Positions 34,386-46,803 of a stretch of 64,000 nt of DNA are shown here, in pieces. The number at the start of each line of letters is the position of its first letter. Position 1 is the first letter of the stretch. The position numbers and the translations under genes were made by a program. Origin of the DNA: Acanthosoma haemorrhoidale (Eukaryota > Arthropoda > Insecta > Hemiptera > Acanthosomatidae); NCBI GenBank assembly GCA_930367205.1, contig OV884013.1, positions 121,001,827-121,065,826 of the forward strand, given 5' to 3'. The notes beneath the pieces were generated by a model. It was given only the letters and a program-made list of their open reading frames with translations. It did not search any database and was not told where the DNA came from.

Positions 34386-35076
34386 AGCTCAATACGACAT
34401 GTTTGCATCGCAGATATACAATGTTGAAACTTACGGATGTAGAGAAATGTGTTATTCAGTACCGCATATAAGTGGCTTGTTTTCGCTCCGATCGTGACAA
34501 AACTATCAGCAAGTCTATTTTAAATACAGCTATTGTGGATTAAGTATAATCTTTTTCTTTTTGTAATTTTTCGTACGTAAGGTCTGAACAGATACTGTTT
34601 GATTTTCGCCGGACCGGAAGAGAAAGGCTCTAGGTTGAAACGAGTTATAGTTGGTCTGTCAGTCTATCGGTTTTTCTGCCTGTGTCTCCTACGTGCCGTG
34701 AAAATTATACAATCGAACCAAAATTGTATAAGTGTACTAAACAAACACCAAATTTTGTTTTTGTTTATAATATACTTTATAATACGGTTGAGATGCAATA
34801 TTGGAAAAGTAATGAGAAAATAAATGTTCTCCAGCTTTTAGGTCAGGGCGGGTTAACCACAAGGTGCCACTCTTTTCTAGCCAGCCAGAGAATACCTAGT
34901 GTAAATGATCACGTCATGGTCAGTGCGTTTTCGTTCCTCGTCCATGGTGATATTTGACATCATTACAATTGATAAGACAATGCTTGCCCATAAACGATGG
35001 GCCTGATGATATAACTCCTAATTAAGAATTTGACTGACAATTTACAGTAGTATATTGTTGTTGTTGTTTTTGTCAT
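34386..35076. other. AT-rich stretch, no gene seen
   Basis: Two overlapping open frames (34599-34823, 34682-34957) without recognisable domains. Confidence 0.4.
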
Positions 35077-35544
35077 CTTAAAAAGAATCGGTTTTCAAAT
35101 TAGTAACGATATCTGACGTTCATTGTATGTAAACTTTACTGAATAGAAATTTTTCGGTTACTAATTTTTTTTTGTTTAACCATTGACAAGGCCAATTACA
35201 CGACGCGTCTTGTCAATTGACCATGGTCCTTGTTGCCCAAAACACCGAATCAGATACGAAAATAAAAGAAGTAACTTCAAATCGCCGACAATAACATCGG
35301 AATAAAAAACTTACAGCTGTATTATGCCATCGCCGTAAGAACGAAACTTTTTTTTTCTTGATGTTTTGGCCCTGGCACGTCTTGAGAGTCCCGGAGGTCG
35401 TCGTTCAGCCAAAAATCTTTATTATTTTTATTTGTGCTTTCGACAAGTTCATTTTTCATTATTACAAGTCGTTCGACAGACTACATACTATTTGAGTAAA
35501 CTTGAGCTATCACTAATTAGCTTATTGGTCCCGAAAACTATGGG

Positions 35545-35825
35545 TTTTTTTTTTTCTTCATAGCCCCTTTAAATTCACAGATAATTATATGCAATTATAA
35601 ATCCTCCTATTTACAAATTATTTTGTATTTCCTGAAGCATCGCTACATTATATACAGGTTTTGTTATTTTATAAAAATCATATAATGAATAAACAAGTAT
35701 AATGATTCACATTATACGTGACTGGACTAAACTGACTGACTGTGACTCTGTGTGATGGGGCTCACCTTTTTCATTAAACTTAAAACTAACTTAACTAATT
35801 CTTAACCTAATTTGTCACAATTTTG
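35545..35825 (-). mobile_element. Family B LINE 3' end (left inner arm)
   Basis: Poly-T start, CATAGCCCCTTTAAATTCAC, ATTTCCTGAAGCATCGCTAC, ACTGGACTAAACTGACTGAC and GTGATGGGGCTCACCTTTTT. It is the most complete example of the family B 3' region. Confidence 0.8.
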
Positions 35826-36159
35826 TTCTCTTCTCCGAATAAGTAGTTAAAATGCGGATACATATATACATTTAGTTTTGTAACTTCTATTGTTGCAGGA
35901 ATATTTCAAATTGAATTAATTCCGATAACGACAATTTCTTTCTTTTTTTTTTTAAATGTCATTTTATTGTATTAGCGAAGAAAATTTCCTGCAAATACAT
36001 GAAGAAACCGGAAAGACTATGAGTGGTCTGGAACGTACTATGATGAGTTTTGGATGTTTACATTATATTAATATTAATACGCATTATTACGCTGAGAAAT
36101 TGTCGGAACATGATTGTGAACAATGAAGAGAGATAAAACGAGCCTCGGTTAATCAAAAA

Positions 36160-36408
36160 AAAAAATTGTGACAAATTAGGTTAAGAATTAGTATGTAAGT
36201 TAGTTTTAAGTTTAATCAAAAAGGTGAGCCCCATCACACAGTCACAGTCAGTCAGTTTAGTCCAGTCACGTATAATATGAATCATTATTATAATGTAGCG
36301 ACGCTACAGGAAATACAAAAATAATTTGTAAATAGATTCGCCTGAGGATCTATAATTATATATAATTGTCTGTATATTTAAATGGGTTATGAAAGCAAAA
36401 AAAAAAAA
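36160..36408 (+). mobile_element. Family B LINE 3' end (right inner arm)
   Basis: Same blocks as 35545-35825 in the opposite orientation, ending in GGGTTATGAAAGC and a poly(A) run. About 40 bp present in the left arm (around 35655-35700) are missing here. Confidence 0.8.
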
Positions 36409-36983
36409 TTGTGACACTGTCGGGACCCGAAATCTTCTAATTTGCAGATACTCTTAACCAGCAAGGTTGTTATCCTAAGGTTGGTAAGACATCGATAGAT
36501 CTTACTATTGTTTTATTGGGCTTCGTTAATTTTGGACAAAATTGCACATCAAATCGTGTACCATGTTTAGCTAATGTGTGTTGTAAGTATCAAGCAAGTT
36601 GTTCCAGCAAAAGATATTAAAAGGACAAATAAAAATAATAAAGATTTTTGGCTGAACGACGACCTCCGGGACTCTAAAGACGTGCCAGGGCCAAAACATC
36701 AAGAAAAAAAAGGTTTCGTTCTTACGGCGATGGCATAATACAGCTGTAAGTTTTTTTATTCCGATGTTATTGTCGGTGATTTTAAGTTACTTGTTTTATT
36801 TTCGTATCTGATTCGTTGTTTTGGGCAACAAGGATCCTGTTCAATTGACAAGACGCGTCGTGTAATTGGCCTTGTCAATGTTTAAACAAAAAAAAATTAG
36901 TGACCGACAAATTTCTATTCAGTCAAGTTTACATACAATGAACGCGAGATATCGTTACTAATTTGAAAAACGATTCTTTTTAG

Positions 36984-39246
36984 GTTTTATTGTTATTGAT
37001 GGTGTGGAGTGTAAACATATATTAAGAAATAAAACACCTTATCTCCACTGTTTTGTTGATTTTTATCGGAATGTTTCCGAGGCTTCAAGCTATAACATTC
37101 AACAGATACGTGTATAGTTTTGCTACACTTTCCAGCCATACAGGCTTAAAACTGTTAAATTTAAACGGTTAAAACAATTAATATCTAATGACTAAATGAA
37201 ACCATACAGCAATAAAATAATACAAAACATTTAAAAGAATTTAGAATTAGTTGACGAGTCATATATAAATTATTACCTATTACTAAAATATAAACACGGA
37301 CCAAACATTTCAATGTTCAATGGAGAAATGTCATGACTAAAACCAGAATGGTTAAAACTGCCCTAAAATTGAACAAAAATCAACATATTGACTGAATTAC
37401 CGTATAGTAAAGAATCTTTATTAATAAAAACAAACCACAATAATTTTATAGTTTACAGTAAAGATACAGGATGAGTGGCTGTTATGTGAGAGACAAGAAT
37501 TGGCCCCAGGTGAGAGGTATATGAATGAGCTCAGATTAATAGGCTTGCTTGATTTATGAATTGCACAGGGTAAGGTCTAATGTGTGGCTTGTTTTGTTCC
37601 TTAGTTCAGGTAGTCTGCAGGTACTACCTGAACTAGATACTAACCCAGGCAGTTTAAGGTACATACCTAGCCCACCGAACTTGATACACTACCTAGGTCT
37701 AACTCAAACAGTGAGTTACCTCTTCGCTTTATGCTAAGCCGGCCATTGTCGGGATAAACCTGACGGTTTTGGTCCGTGCTTCGGATAAGTGCGCAACAAG
37801 GTTACGAAATTGGAACGAAGCAACTTTTAACGAACAGCTGCTTTTGCATCATTGCCCATTAAGTCGAGAACTGGGTCGATGTCACGTCGAGAGTGTACAC
37901 ATTCCATCACACCTGTTCTCTTGAGTGTACCAGATTAAGTCTTCGCGTTCGACTACTCGTTACCTGAGGAGTGCCAAAAAAAAAAAGTCCAGGCTAAGAA
38001 CGGGATAACCATCGATCAAATGATCGATAGCAAATTAGATCCTTTGATTAGTGCCCTCAATTTGTTTTTTTAATTAATCGAAACCTTAATTTTATGTTTT
38101 ACTGAATAAAAAATTGTGTTATGAACTGTATTAATTTGGGATATAAATAACTATGAAGACGAATTACAGAACCTAGGTTGTGAAAAAAAAAAAATACTAT
38201 TTTAAGAACGGTCAGCTCTGTCTAAATACTACCTGGTATTTTCAATCGAAAATTCTTATTTATATATTTTGGACCATCTTGGTGTATGAAAATAGATTAT
38301 AACAATAAACTGTATTTTGCTAAAATATCAAATTGAGAACGGCTTCAGAGTTCTAAATCTTAAATAAACCTTTGGGCTGTAAATTGAAAAAGCTTAAAAG
38401 ACAGCGGAGCGTGATTCTTTTTTTCACGTTTAATTTTGTTATTACATTTCCCGTTATTGTATCTTTATCGACCCACAAAAAGCTTGATCTGGAAAATTGT
38501 GGAATGATTCATTATATTTTACCGTTGCCGAAGCCTCGAGCCATTCTGACTTCTGAGGAGAACCGTCATTAAGATTGATGTTGTACAGCATGCAAATAGT
38601 CAAATTCGATAGACAGGGCTTTATAAGACAAATAAAGCTTTATTTTGACAGACTGACAGATGAAAGAGGATTGTCTATCGTAGCTGTTTGAAAGTATAGC
38701 CTCTCCCTTCGGACTTGGCGGTAATAGTAAATACAGAAATATTATTGTATAACTCTGAAAAGAACTATTGATCAATTACTGTGTCTTGTAACTTGGAGAG
38801 GAGAGAATCCATAGAATAGGAATCAAGGCTCTGTCAACATTACCAGAAGGAAATTACGAATCAGTCACAAAGCGTAACTGTCAACAATAACGTTGTTGTC
38901 CGCCTGCAAGAAGACCTGAGTGACTACCAATAGGATAGCTTTCCATTTCAGTGCCCAGTTTGGAGGCGGTCACATAACTCAGTGAAATCTTAATAATTAT
39001 AATAAGGAAGTGCACTCGTTTATTATATTTCCATCGTTTTATTTAAATGAAACGGTTTCTCCAGTCACATATTCATAGTTGGCGAAACCAACCAGGAAGG
39101 AGTTAAACCAAAGCAATGACGATTTAGCCACACTATACATTCCGTACGTAATTCATACATAGCACTGTAGCAAATTGTAGATAGTGTGCTGCCTTTTCTA
39201 CACTTTGGCGTTAAACCCAATGAAATACCCGGGTTATAAGATTGCC
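36984..39246. other. Mixed AT-rich stretch with a perfect 13-bp hairpin
   Basis: TAGTTCAGGTAGT (37602-37614) and its inverse ACTACCTGAACTA (37623-37635) enclose an 8-base loop CTGCAGGT. No gene recognised; open frames at 37549-37737 and 38372-38572 are unsupported. Confidence 0.5.
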
Positions 39247-40075
39247 GGGTCGTCACGAGGGGGTGCCTAGTTACCCTAGCCCTAGTTAGGCTATTGCCTG
39301 GAAAATTGCTTCATGACGGGTCTTACTACTGTACACTATCTGATAGGTATGTGCCCCGACAGTGCACTATGTTCAGGAGAAGAGGTATAGGGTAGGTATT
39401 GTAGGTAGTTTATGTGGTCTTGGAATGACCACGAAATCGCACTCGGTATCTGAGGCAAAAGCCGTCCGGATCCCAAAGACGAGTGTGAACCGGAGAGAGG
39501 CAGTCTAGATCACTGGGGGAGACGCTACTAGGTAAAGTTCTAGGGTCCCAGGTGACCGTCGTCCGCATGGAAGAAATCTCTTCCAAGGAGGTGCTAGTTT
39601 TAGCGAGACAAAGGCAGAGAATCCCACTAGGTAGGTGTGGGGTCTGACAAGGCCGGACTAAAACATAGCGAGGTTAGGATAGAGAGATGCAGAGGTTTTC
39701 ATAAATGAGAAGGCCAAATCCAGAAACATCAGAATGAATTATCGGCTAAAACTAGGGGGTACATATAGCCCCAAGTAGCTAATGGGCTGGGGTCTGGCCA
39801 ATCTCGTCCAGCCAATAGGGCGAGGTTTTATTCTGACCAACCGCATCGCAGGGTTGGTGACGCTTGAATGTTCTAGACCAGGACCCACCCAGTCCCAGGA
39901 GCTACCTGATTCCCTCTGCAGGGCCTCTGAACTAGTTTTTTTGCAGCTGCGTCTTTTATTGTTTACAATATTTACACTGATATCACATTTGTTTAAATTA
40001 ATTTACAACGAATTATAACCAATTAACAATATATATATATATAGGGTGATTTATCTTAGGTAGTTAGCGGTCGCT
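39247..40075. repeat. Composite repeat E, copy 2 (uninterrupted)
   Basis: Matches 25862-26396 plus 26536-26828 without the family D insert between them. Copy 2 carries an extra duplicated phrase (CAGCCAATAGGGCGAGG, about 39810), as well as a longer poly-T-flanked end with a TA microsatellite at about 40029-40042. Confidence 0.75.
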
Positions 40076-40606
40076 ACAAAGACTTTAGCGTTAAATGGTT
40101 CATTTCGTGTCACCATGGATCATTGTACGAGTATATATTCAGTGCGTACTCACTCCATGTTGTCTAGTATGTTTACATTACCGAATTTTCATAACACCAA
40201 AGCGTTATTTCGCCTCATTCCTCAGCCAGATTCATTCTAATGCAAACACATCTAAAAGGTAAAAGAACTTCTTGCCAGAATTTTTCATTAAATATTTATC
40301 TTCCGTGAATCGATGGAATTCTTCTGACCCTCGCATTCTGTAGCGAGCCGAAGGTCATTATCAGCAGGTCGTAGACTTCTGCTTAAAGCCACCTCATAAG
40401 AACGTGTGAAATGGCAATTAACTGTTATGTTATTAGGTTAATTAATGTTTCTCTGAGGGTTAAACTCCATGTCAACGCTGGGAAATGAACCAGCACAGTT
40501 CTGGTCGAGTGAGCGCCGTCCTACCATTCAACCAAGGACGTCCAAATACAATGCCGTCAATTCCTGGTCTAAATTCAAAACATCGCGAGATGTTGTCGCA
40601 AAGAAT
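40076..40606. other. Unassigned stretch
   Basis: No recognised content. Confidence 0.4.
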
Positions 40607-41544
40607 ACAACTCTATACAATAATTTATGTATGTAGATATGTAACATTAACTGTCGCTACAACTCTATACAATAATTTATGTATGTAGGTATGTAACATT
40701 AACTGTCGCTACAACTCTATACAATAATTTATGTATGTAGGTATGTAACATTAACTGTCGGTACAACTCTATACAATAATTTATGTATGTAGGTATGTAA
40801 CATTAACTGTCGGTACAACTCTATACAATAATTTATGCATGTAGGTATGTAACATTAACTGTCGGTACAACTCTATACAATAATTTATGTATGTAGGTAT
40901 GTAACATTAACTGTCGGTACAACTCTATACAATAATTTATGCATGTAGGTATGTAACATTAACTGTCGGTACAACTCTATACAATAATTTATGTATGTAA
41001 CATTAACTGTCGGTACAACTCTATACAATAATTTATGTATGTAGGTATGTAACATTAACTGTCGGTACAACTCTATACAATAATTTATGTATGTAGGTAT
41101 GTAACATTAACTGTCGGTACAACTCTATACAATAATTTATGCATGTAGGTATGTAACATTAACTGTCGGTACAACTCTATACAATAATTTATGTATGTAG
41201 GTATGTAACATTAACTGTCGGTACAACTCTATACAATAATTTATGTATGTAGGTATGTAACATTAACTGTCGCTACAACTCTATACAATAATTTATGCAT
41301 GTAGGTATGTAACATTAACTGTCGGTACAACTCTATACAATAATTTATGTATGTAGGTATGTAACATTAACTGTCGGTACAACTCTATACAATAATTTAT
41401 GTATGTAGGTATGTAACATTAACTGTCGGTACAACTCTATACAATAATTTATGTATGTAGGTATGTAACATTAACTGTCGGTACAACTCTATACAATAAT
41501 TTATGCATGTAGGTATGTAACATTAACTGTCGCTACAACTCTAC
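40607..41544. repeat. 52-bp satellite array, about 18 copies
   Basis: The unit contains ACAACTCTATACAATAATTT, ATGTATGTAGGTATGTAACA and TTAACTGTCGGT. Variants are GTCGCT at both array edges and once inside, GCATG for GTATG, and one copy near 40992 that lacks 8 bp. Minus-strand translations look like a repeating peptide (YRQLMLHTY, YRVVPTVNV) but are by-products of the repeat. Confidence 0.95.
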
Positions 41545-41695
41545 TTGGGGTTAATCGAGCCGATGTCTTTTCGTAATGTGCTGAAATTCGCTCGGCTTCG
41601 GAAATAACTGTTTGCTAATTACTTTCTACAATAAAAACAATTGCTTTTTGATAACAATTAAAAGTCGTTGTGACAAGCTGGCTTCAGTCATATAT

Positions 41696-42586
41696 AGGGT
41701 GCCCCAGAATTAACGCAAGATTTTAATTTGCCGCCATTTGTGCACTAAAGTGCTGGTAACCCTAAAAAAAAACAATTTGACAGCTGACAGTTTAGGGTTA
41801 GTAAAAATGGAGCGTTACACGATAGAGCAACGTGTCTTTATTGTTGAATATTATCTCAAAAATAATGAAACTTTGGTGGCCGCAGTTCGAAAATTTCATA
41901 CAAAATATGGTCGGAATAGTGTTTTGACTTCATCAGCTGTGAAGAGATAAATTGAAAATTTAGGGAGACTGGATCAGTTGGAGACACTGAACACACTGGT
42001 CGTCCAAAAACAAGCCGTTCAAATGTCAATATCGAAGCAGTGCGTGAGAGTGTTGTTGAAAATCCAGGAACATCAATTCGGCGTCGTAAGCACAGTTCTT
42101 TGTGTCGAAATTGGATGATATTGATGTGGCCAATATGTGGTTTCAACAAGATGGTGGCACATGCCATACAGCCCTTGAAAAAATTCAAATACTGCATGAG
42201 ACATTTCCAGGTCGTGTACTCTCTCTCGTTTCGGTAACCAGAATTGGCCCCCTTGATCGTGTGATTTAACACCTTCAGATTTTTTGTTATGGGGTTATTA
42301 GAAGTGTGTATGTCAACAAGCTCACATCCACCCGTGCATTAAAAGAGGAAATTAACACTGCATCAACGAAATCCAACCACATTTATGCCAAATGGTCATG
42401 GAAAATTTCGACAAAAGAGTGCGTATGTGCCAGCAAAGTCGTGGTAGCCATTTGCCCGATGTGTTATTCCATAAATAACCCTATCCTATTTACTTTATAA
42501 TAATTCAATAAAAAAATAACAACAAAAATACTAAAAACTGTGTTTTCTATTTAAATCAAATCTTGCGTTAATTCTGGGACACCTTT
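41696..42586 (+). mobile_element. Non-autonomous DUF4817-type element with intact transposase N-terminus
   Basis: TIRs GGTGCCCCAGAATTAACGC (left) and GCGTTAATTCTGGGACACC (right) bound 891 bp, with TATA-rich flanks consistent with TA targeting. From 41807 it encodes MERYTIEQRVFIVEYYLKNN and RKFHTKYGRNSVLTSSAVKR, the DUF4817 helix-turn-helix that starts this insect transposase type. A nonsense change stops it at 41950; the reading resumes as LENLGRLDQ-like sequence in shifted frames. The catalytic core is missing between SIRRR (about 42079) and FFVPKLDDIDVANMW-type sequence (about 42095), and the two sides are out of frame. The C-terminal part to VLFHK (about 42473) is preserved at nucleotide level. 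Confidence 0.88.
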
Positions 42587-43083
42587 TACTTGCAGCAATT
42601 TATAATGCAAGAGGTTCGATCGATTTAAGCCAAAATTATACCCTATCAGTACCTTGTAAATCATTGTTGTTGTTGTAATTGGTGTTTTGTTTTAATGTTT
42701 GGTACCATCACGTTTATTACTGTCATTACCACGTCAACGTAAAAGATGCTGAGAGCTTTTAGTTTTGCATCATTTTATGATGACTGTTGTCATGTGCTGC
42801 TGAATATATATATCAATTGTTTGGCAGACAAGAAAGTTGCCTTTTACTTCATCCTAAGCAATATGTACTCTTTAACTTTATAACTCTTTGAATGCCCATT
42901 TTCTTGGATCAGTATTTCAATTATTTGCATTTATAGGTTCTCTGTCTAAACTCTCTTACAAAAAAAAAAATATTAAATTTATATACAAAAATTAATATAT
43001 TATAACACAAGCTCTATTCAAACCACAGTCCCACTAGTTTTATCTCTCCCAGTATATTTAAGATTCTCAAATAATTTATAATA
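42587..43083. other. AT-rich stretch, no gene seen
   Basis: No recognised content. Confidence 0.4.
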
Positions 43084-43330
43084 AAAATGTTATCAAAAAG
43101 GCAAGCCCCATCACATTTATTAGAGTCATTTCAGTCCAGTCACATATAAAGTGTATCGTTATACTAGTTTATTCATTATATAATTTTTTATAATATCATA
43201 TCCTGTATATAATGTAACGATGATGCTACAGCAAACACGAAAATAATTTGTAAATAGATTCGACTGAAAATCTATCATTGTATAATTATCTGTAAATTTT
43301 TAAGGGGCTATGAAAAAAATAAATAATAAT
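43084..43330 (+). mobile_element. Family B LINE 3' end
   Basis: AAAAGGCAAGCCCCATCACA, TTTCAGTCCAGTCACATATA, AATAATTTGTAAATAGATTC and AGGGGCTATGAAAAAAATAA. The tail continues as an A-rich (AAT/AAAT) simple repeat. Confidence 0.75.
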
Positions 43331-43470
43331 AATAAAAATAAATAAATAAAGAATAATTTATTAACATATTTAGCTTTATGTTATAACTAGCTTAACAGTT
43401 TTTTTCTTTAATCGTTTAATTCTTTAAGCTGTAAAGAGTCATCCCAAGACAAAAAGGTAACTATATTTCC

Positions 43471-43608
43471 TTTTCATCCTTCCATGTTTATTTCACAATA
43501 CCGAATTCAAGATTCATTTTCATCCTTTCATGTTTATTTCACAATACCGAATTCAAGATTCATTTTCATCCTTTCATGTTTATTTCACAATACCGAATTC
43601 AAGATTCC
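43471..43608. repeat. 46-bp direct repeat, 3 copies
   Basis: Units begin at 43471, 43517 and 43563 with TTTTCATCCTTTCATGTTTA and end in CCGAATTCAAGATTC. They are almost identical. Confidence 0.95.
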
Positions 43609-46600
43609 AATATATTCAAAAATCTCATCCCAAAAGATATAATTTTGTCAGCTTTGCATTAATTGTTAGGTAAACCTACAAATTTTTCAAACACTCGAAA
43701 CACATCGCAGCACCTTGATAATTGTTGTTTCAATTTGTTCTTACTCAGACACAAGTGGATTATTTTTTAGGATGTTGGCTTTAGTTGATGAAATAAACAT
43801 ATTAGATTTCATTAATCATAAACTCTGTTAATAGATGATATTTCTATATTCTATGTCTGTATGTCTGTATCAGGTCTTAAGAAAAGAAAAAGGGAAATAT
43901 AAGGCATAGTATCACAATTGTTATTAACAAGAATACAAAAAGAGGTAGAAACAAGTTGTAAAATAAATATGAACGTTATCTACTAATATATTTGACAATC
44001 TAACATCTTTCTTTCATCGACGAAATCTGATATCCCAACAGATAATTTACTCATGTCTCAACTCGAAGCTAACAATAAAGTCCCTGTTCTTACTTACATT
44101 GGCATGTTAGTAAACAAAGAATTTGTCCTATCCATTAGATTTTTTTTTTCAAAAAAAATGGTAATAAGGATTGTACCTGGATATATTGAGATTAGACAGA
44201 CCAAAATTATACTGTTCATGAGCAAGCATTGACACTTTAACTATTCTAATTGAATTATAAGTCTAATTATACAAATTAACAACTATATATTAGCATAATT
44301 AATTATGATGAGGGAAAAGCAAACATAAAATCTGCCTAATTAATATGAGATGACATTGGCAGAATGATTTATGACACAGTATGAGACACATGTTCCACCA
44401 GTATACAGTTTAATGGTTGACAGAGCTTGTCACATTGTTAGCAACGGTGTATTGGATACCTCCTGGATTAGCTTGGGTTGGAGGACAGCAACAATTTTCT
44501 ACGACCTTTTACTGTGGTATTTTTTCATTTGTACTTTATAAATATTTTTATTAAAATTATATAATATATTTTTATTATAAAACCACTAGTAGATGAAGGG
44601 ATGAGCGACTGAATCAGATATTATTTCCAATAGTACATTAGTAAATTTATTCACTTTTTGATAAAGAATTGTTCTTAAAATGGTTTTAAAAATTATTATG
44701 AAGAATCTTGTTCTGAGATCTAAATAATATATTTGAGATACATAAATTAAGTGATCACATAAAGGCTATGATTATTTTTGATTGGGAATCCCCAGTTTGA
44801 CCAAAAGAAATTTTTGTTTTATTGATACACAACGGAATAAAAATCTGTAAACTTTTGTGAAACAAACCAGTTTCATAAACGAATTCATTACTTGGTAATA
44901 AAAAATAATATTGCTATATTTTATTGAATAGTGTATCAAATATCTTGGCATCTCAATTAATAACGTGTATTATGTGTTGTGACATAAGCGAATTATAATC
45001 ACAAAAAGACATTTGTAAGTAGTGTTCATAACTTAGCACTGACAAAACCCAATCATGTAAAACGCATCCAGTCGATTTAAATTTTTTTTTTTCGCCATTA
45101 CTTTCTCCCATCCAAGGTGAGAAAGACAAGACATCCTATATATCCTATGAAAAGGGAATCAAATTCGATGTCTAGCCAGAATACACAGAATAATAATATT
45201 ATGAAGCCGTTACGCTAACAACTATCCAATATGAAAAATACTGAAATCTAAATTTTCAAGGTTGTAACTTCAATCAAATTATTTCATGTACATGTTCGCA
45301 ACGATTTATGGCGATGCCTTAGATCAATGATACACACGTCTGACCTTTGCAGGGGATTGCGCCTTTAATGCAAATATTTAGTAATAGAAAAGTCAATAGT
45401 AAAAATAATTCAAGGGTAGGCCATAAATTATTTTGAAAGCATACATGGAAGAGGTTGTAAGTGAAAAACCTCTTAATTAATATCTACCTGTCACGAAAGG
45501 TTGCACAAGTAAAACTACAGATTATTTTATTTCAATTAGTTTTCTATATTTTCGAGAAAAAAACAAATGTTTTCTGTGAAGCTCAGTAGAACCATACTGA
45601 AGTGTACCTGTTGTTAATTTGTTTTTACTGATGTGATAACCATTCCCTGTTAATAGTTGTCACTAAAACAATAACTTTATACAAACATTAACCTGCTTTG
45701 TCTTAATTTATTAGTCTTTAATGTTCTATCCCTTAGTTACTAAATAACTCACTATTAAAATGTTGATAATTATTTTAATAGAATTGATTATTGTTTTATT
45801 TAATTGTGTATTCCTACTCTCACTGACCTTATTTTTAAATAACTTAGGTTAGCCGTTGTTCTTAAAATTTTACTAGCAACTAAACTTGTTAATGGATTGA
45901 GTAATTGCCTTTGTAGTTTGAAGAGGAGGAAAGTATAAATGTATCCAATTTTTTTTGGCTTACACCTACCAAAAAATTTTGTTGGCTTATCACCGGCACT
46001 TTTTTAATTTCAATTTTTTTAATCATTTCTACAACCGCTATTGCTACATTTACACATACACATAAAGGACAGCTATCTAAATGTGTTTCGAATCATGAAT
46101 ATTAACAATCAATCATTAAAAGAATAGCTGTTTTTCAGTATAGCTTGCTATATGACTTGCCGAACCCTTGAACATCAAGCGCATCTAAACTTTCCAATCT
46201 AAAATTATCTGACCACACAAATTTCTTAGCAAGATCACATTCAATCACTTTTCCATTCCTAAGTCCTAAGTTCAAAAATTTAAACTGAAGTTATGTTGAG
46301 ATCTCTTATTATGGCATCAAAACATTTTTTTGCACCTAAATTAATCTATTGGATATTTTTCTTCCTAAATATTTAATAAAGTTAATAGATAATAATTTAA
46401 TAATATTGCTAATTTATAAAATTATTTGGTACAAACTACTAAAAGCATCTATTAATTAGATGCATACTAGTTAACAACAAAGCGCAACCTTGGCTTAAAC
46501 TTGTTACTTGGAGGTAATATGGGTTTGTTTGTATTTAAAGTCATGAATCTATTCATTTGTCATTATTGACTGTTTGCAGGTGTAATTACATCGTGAATTT

Positions 46601-46803
46601 ATATTGAGGGCATGTTTACCAAAACTTGTAAGTTTCAGTTCAGGATATGATTATATGATCCATGATTGAAGGGAATATGATTAATTCAGATTCATGACAA
46701 ATGTCAAATTAACTGATGGATTTGTGAATGAATTGAGAGGCAGAAATAAATATTTTGAGTTATTTTCAGCTAAATAACATATTCTTGTTTAGGTGTTATA
46801 ATG
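43609..46803. other. AT-rich stretch, no gene seen
   Basis: About 3.2 kb without a recognised element or coding sequence. It could be intronic or intergenic. Confidence 0.4.

Larger units (their letters stand above)
35077..36983. mobile_element. Large foldback structure (nested inverted repeats)
   Basis: Outer arms of about 360 bp (35077-35437 and 36624-36983) are inverted copies with scattered differences. Shared blocks are AAAAAGAATCG, GACAAGACGCGTC, ACAGCTGTATTATGCCATCG and TTTTTGGCTGAACGACGACC. Inside them lie inner arms (35545-35825 and 36160-36408) that are two family B LINE 3' ends, also inverted, each with its poly(A) tail pointing outward. The central loop (35826-36159) is AT-rich. 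The spacing between outer and inner arms is unequal (107 and 215 bp). A foldback-type transposon or an inverted duplication is possible; no transposase is present. Confidence 0.85.

Noticed and set aside
40885..41070. Minus frame with repeated YRQLMLHTY / PTVNV peptides
   Set aside because: Translation of the 52-bp satellite; the repeat shifts frame each unit and there is no other coding sign.
41696..42586. Active autonomous transposon
   Set aside because: TIRs look intact, but the catalytic middle is deleted and the ORF carries a stop at 41950.
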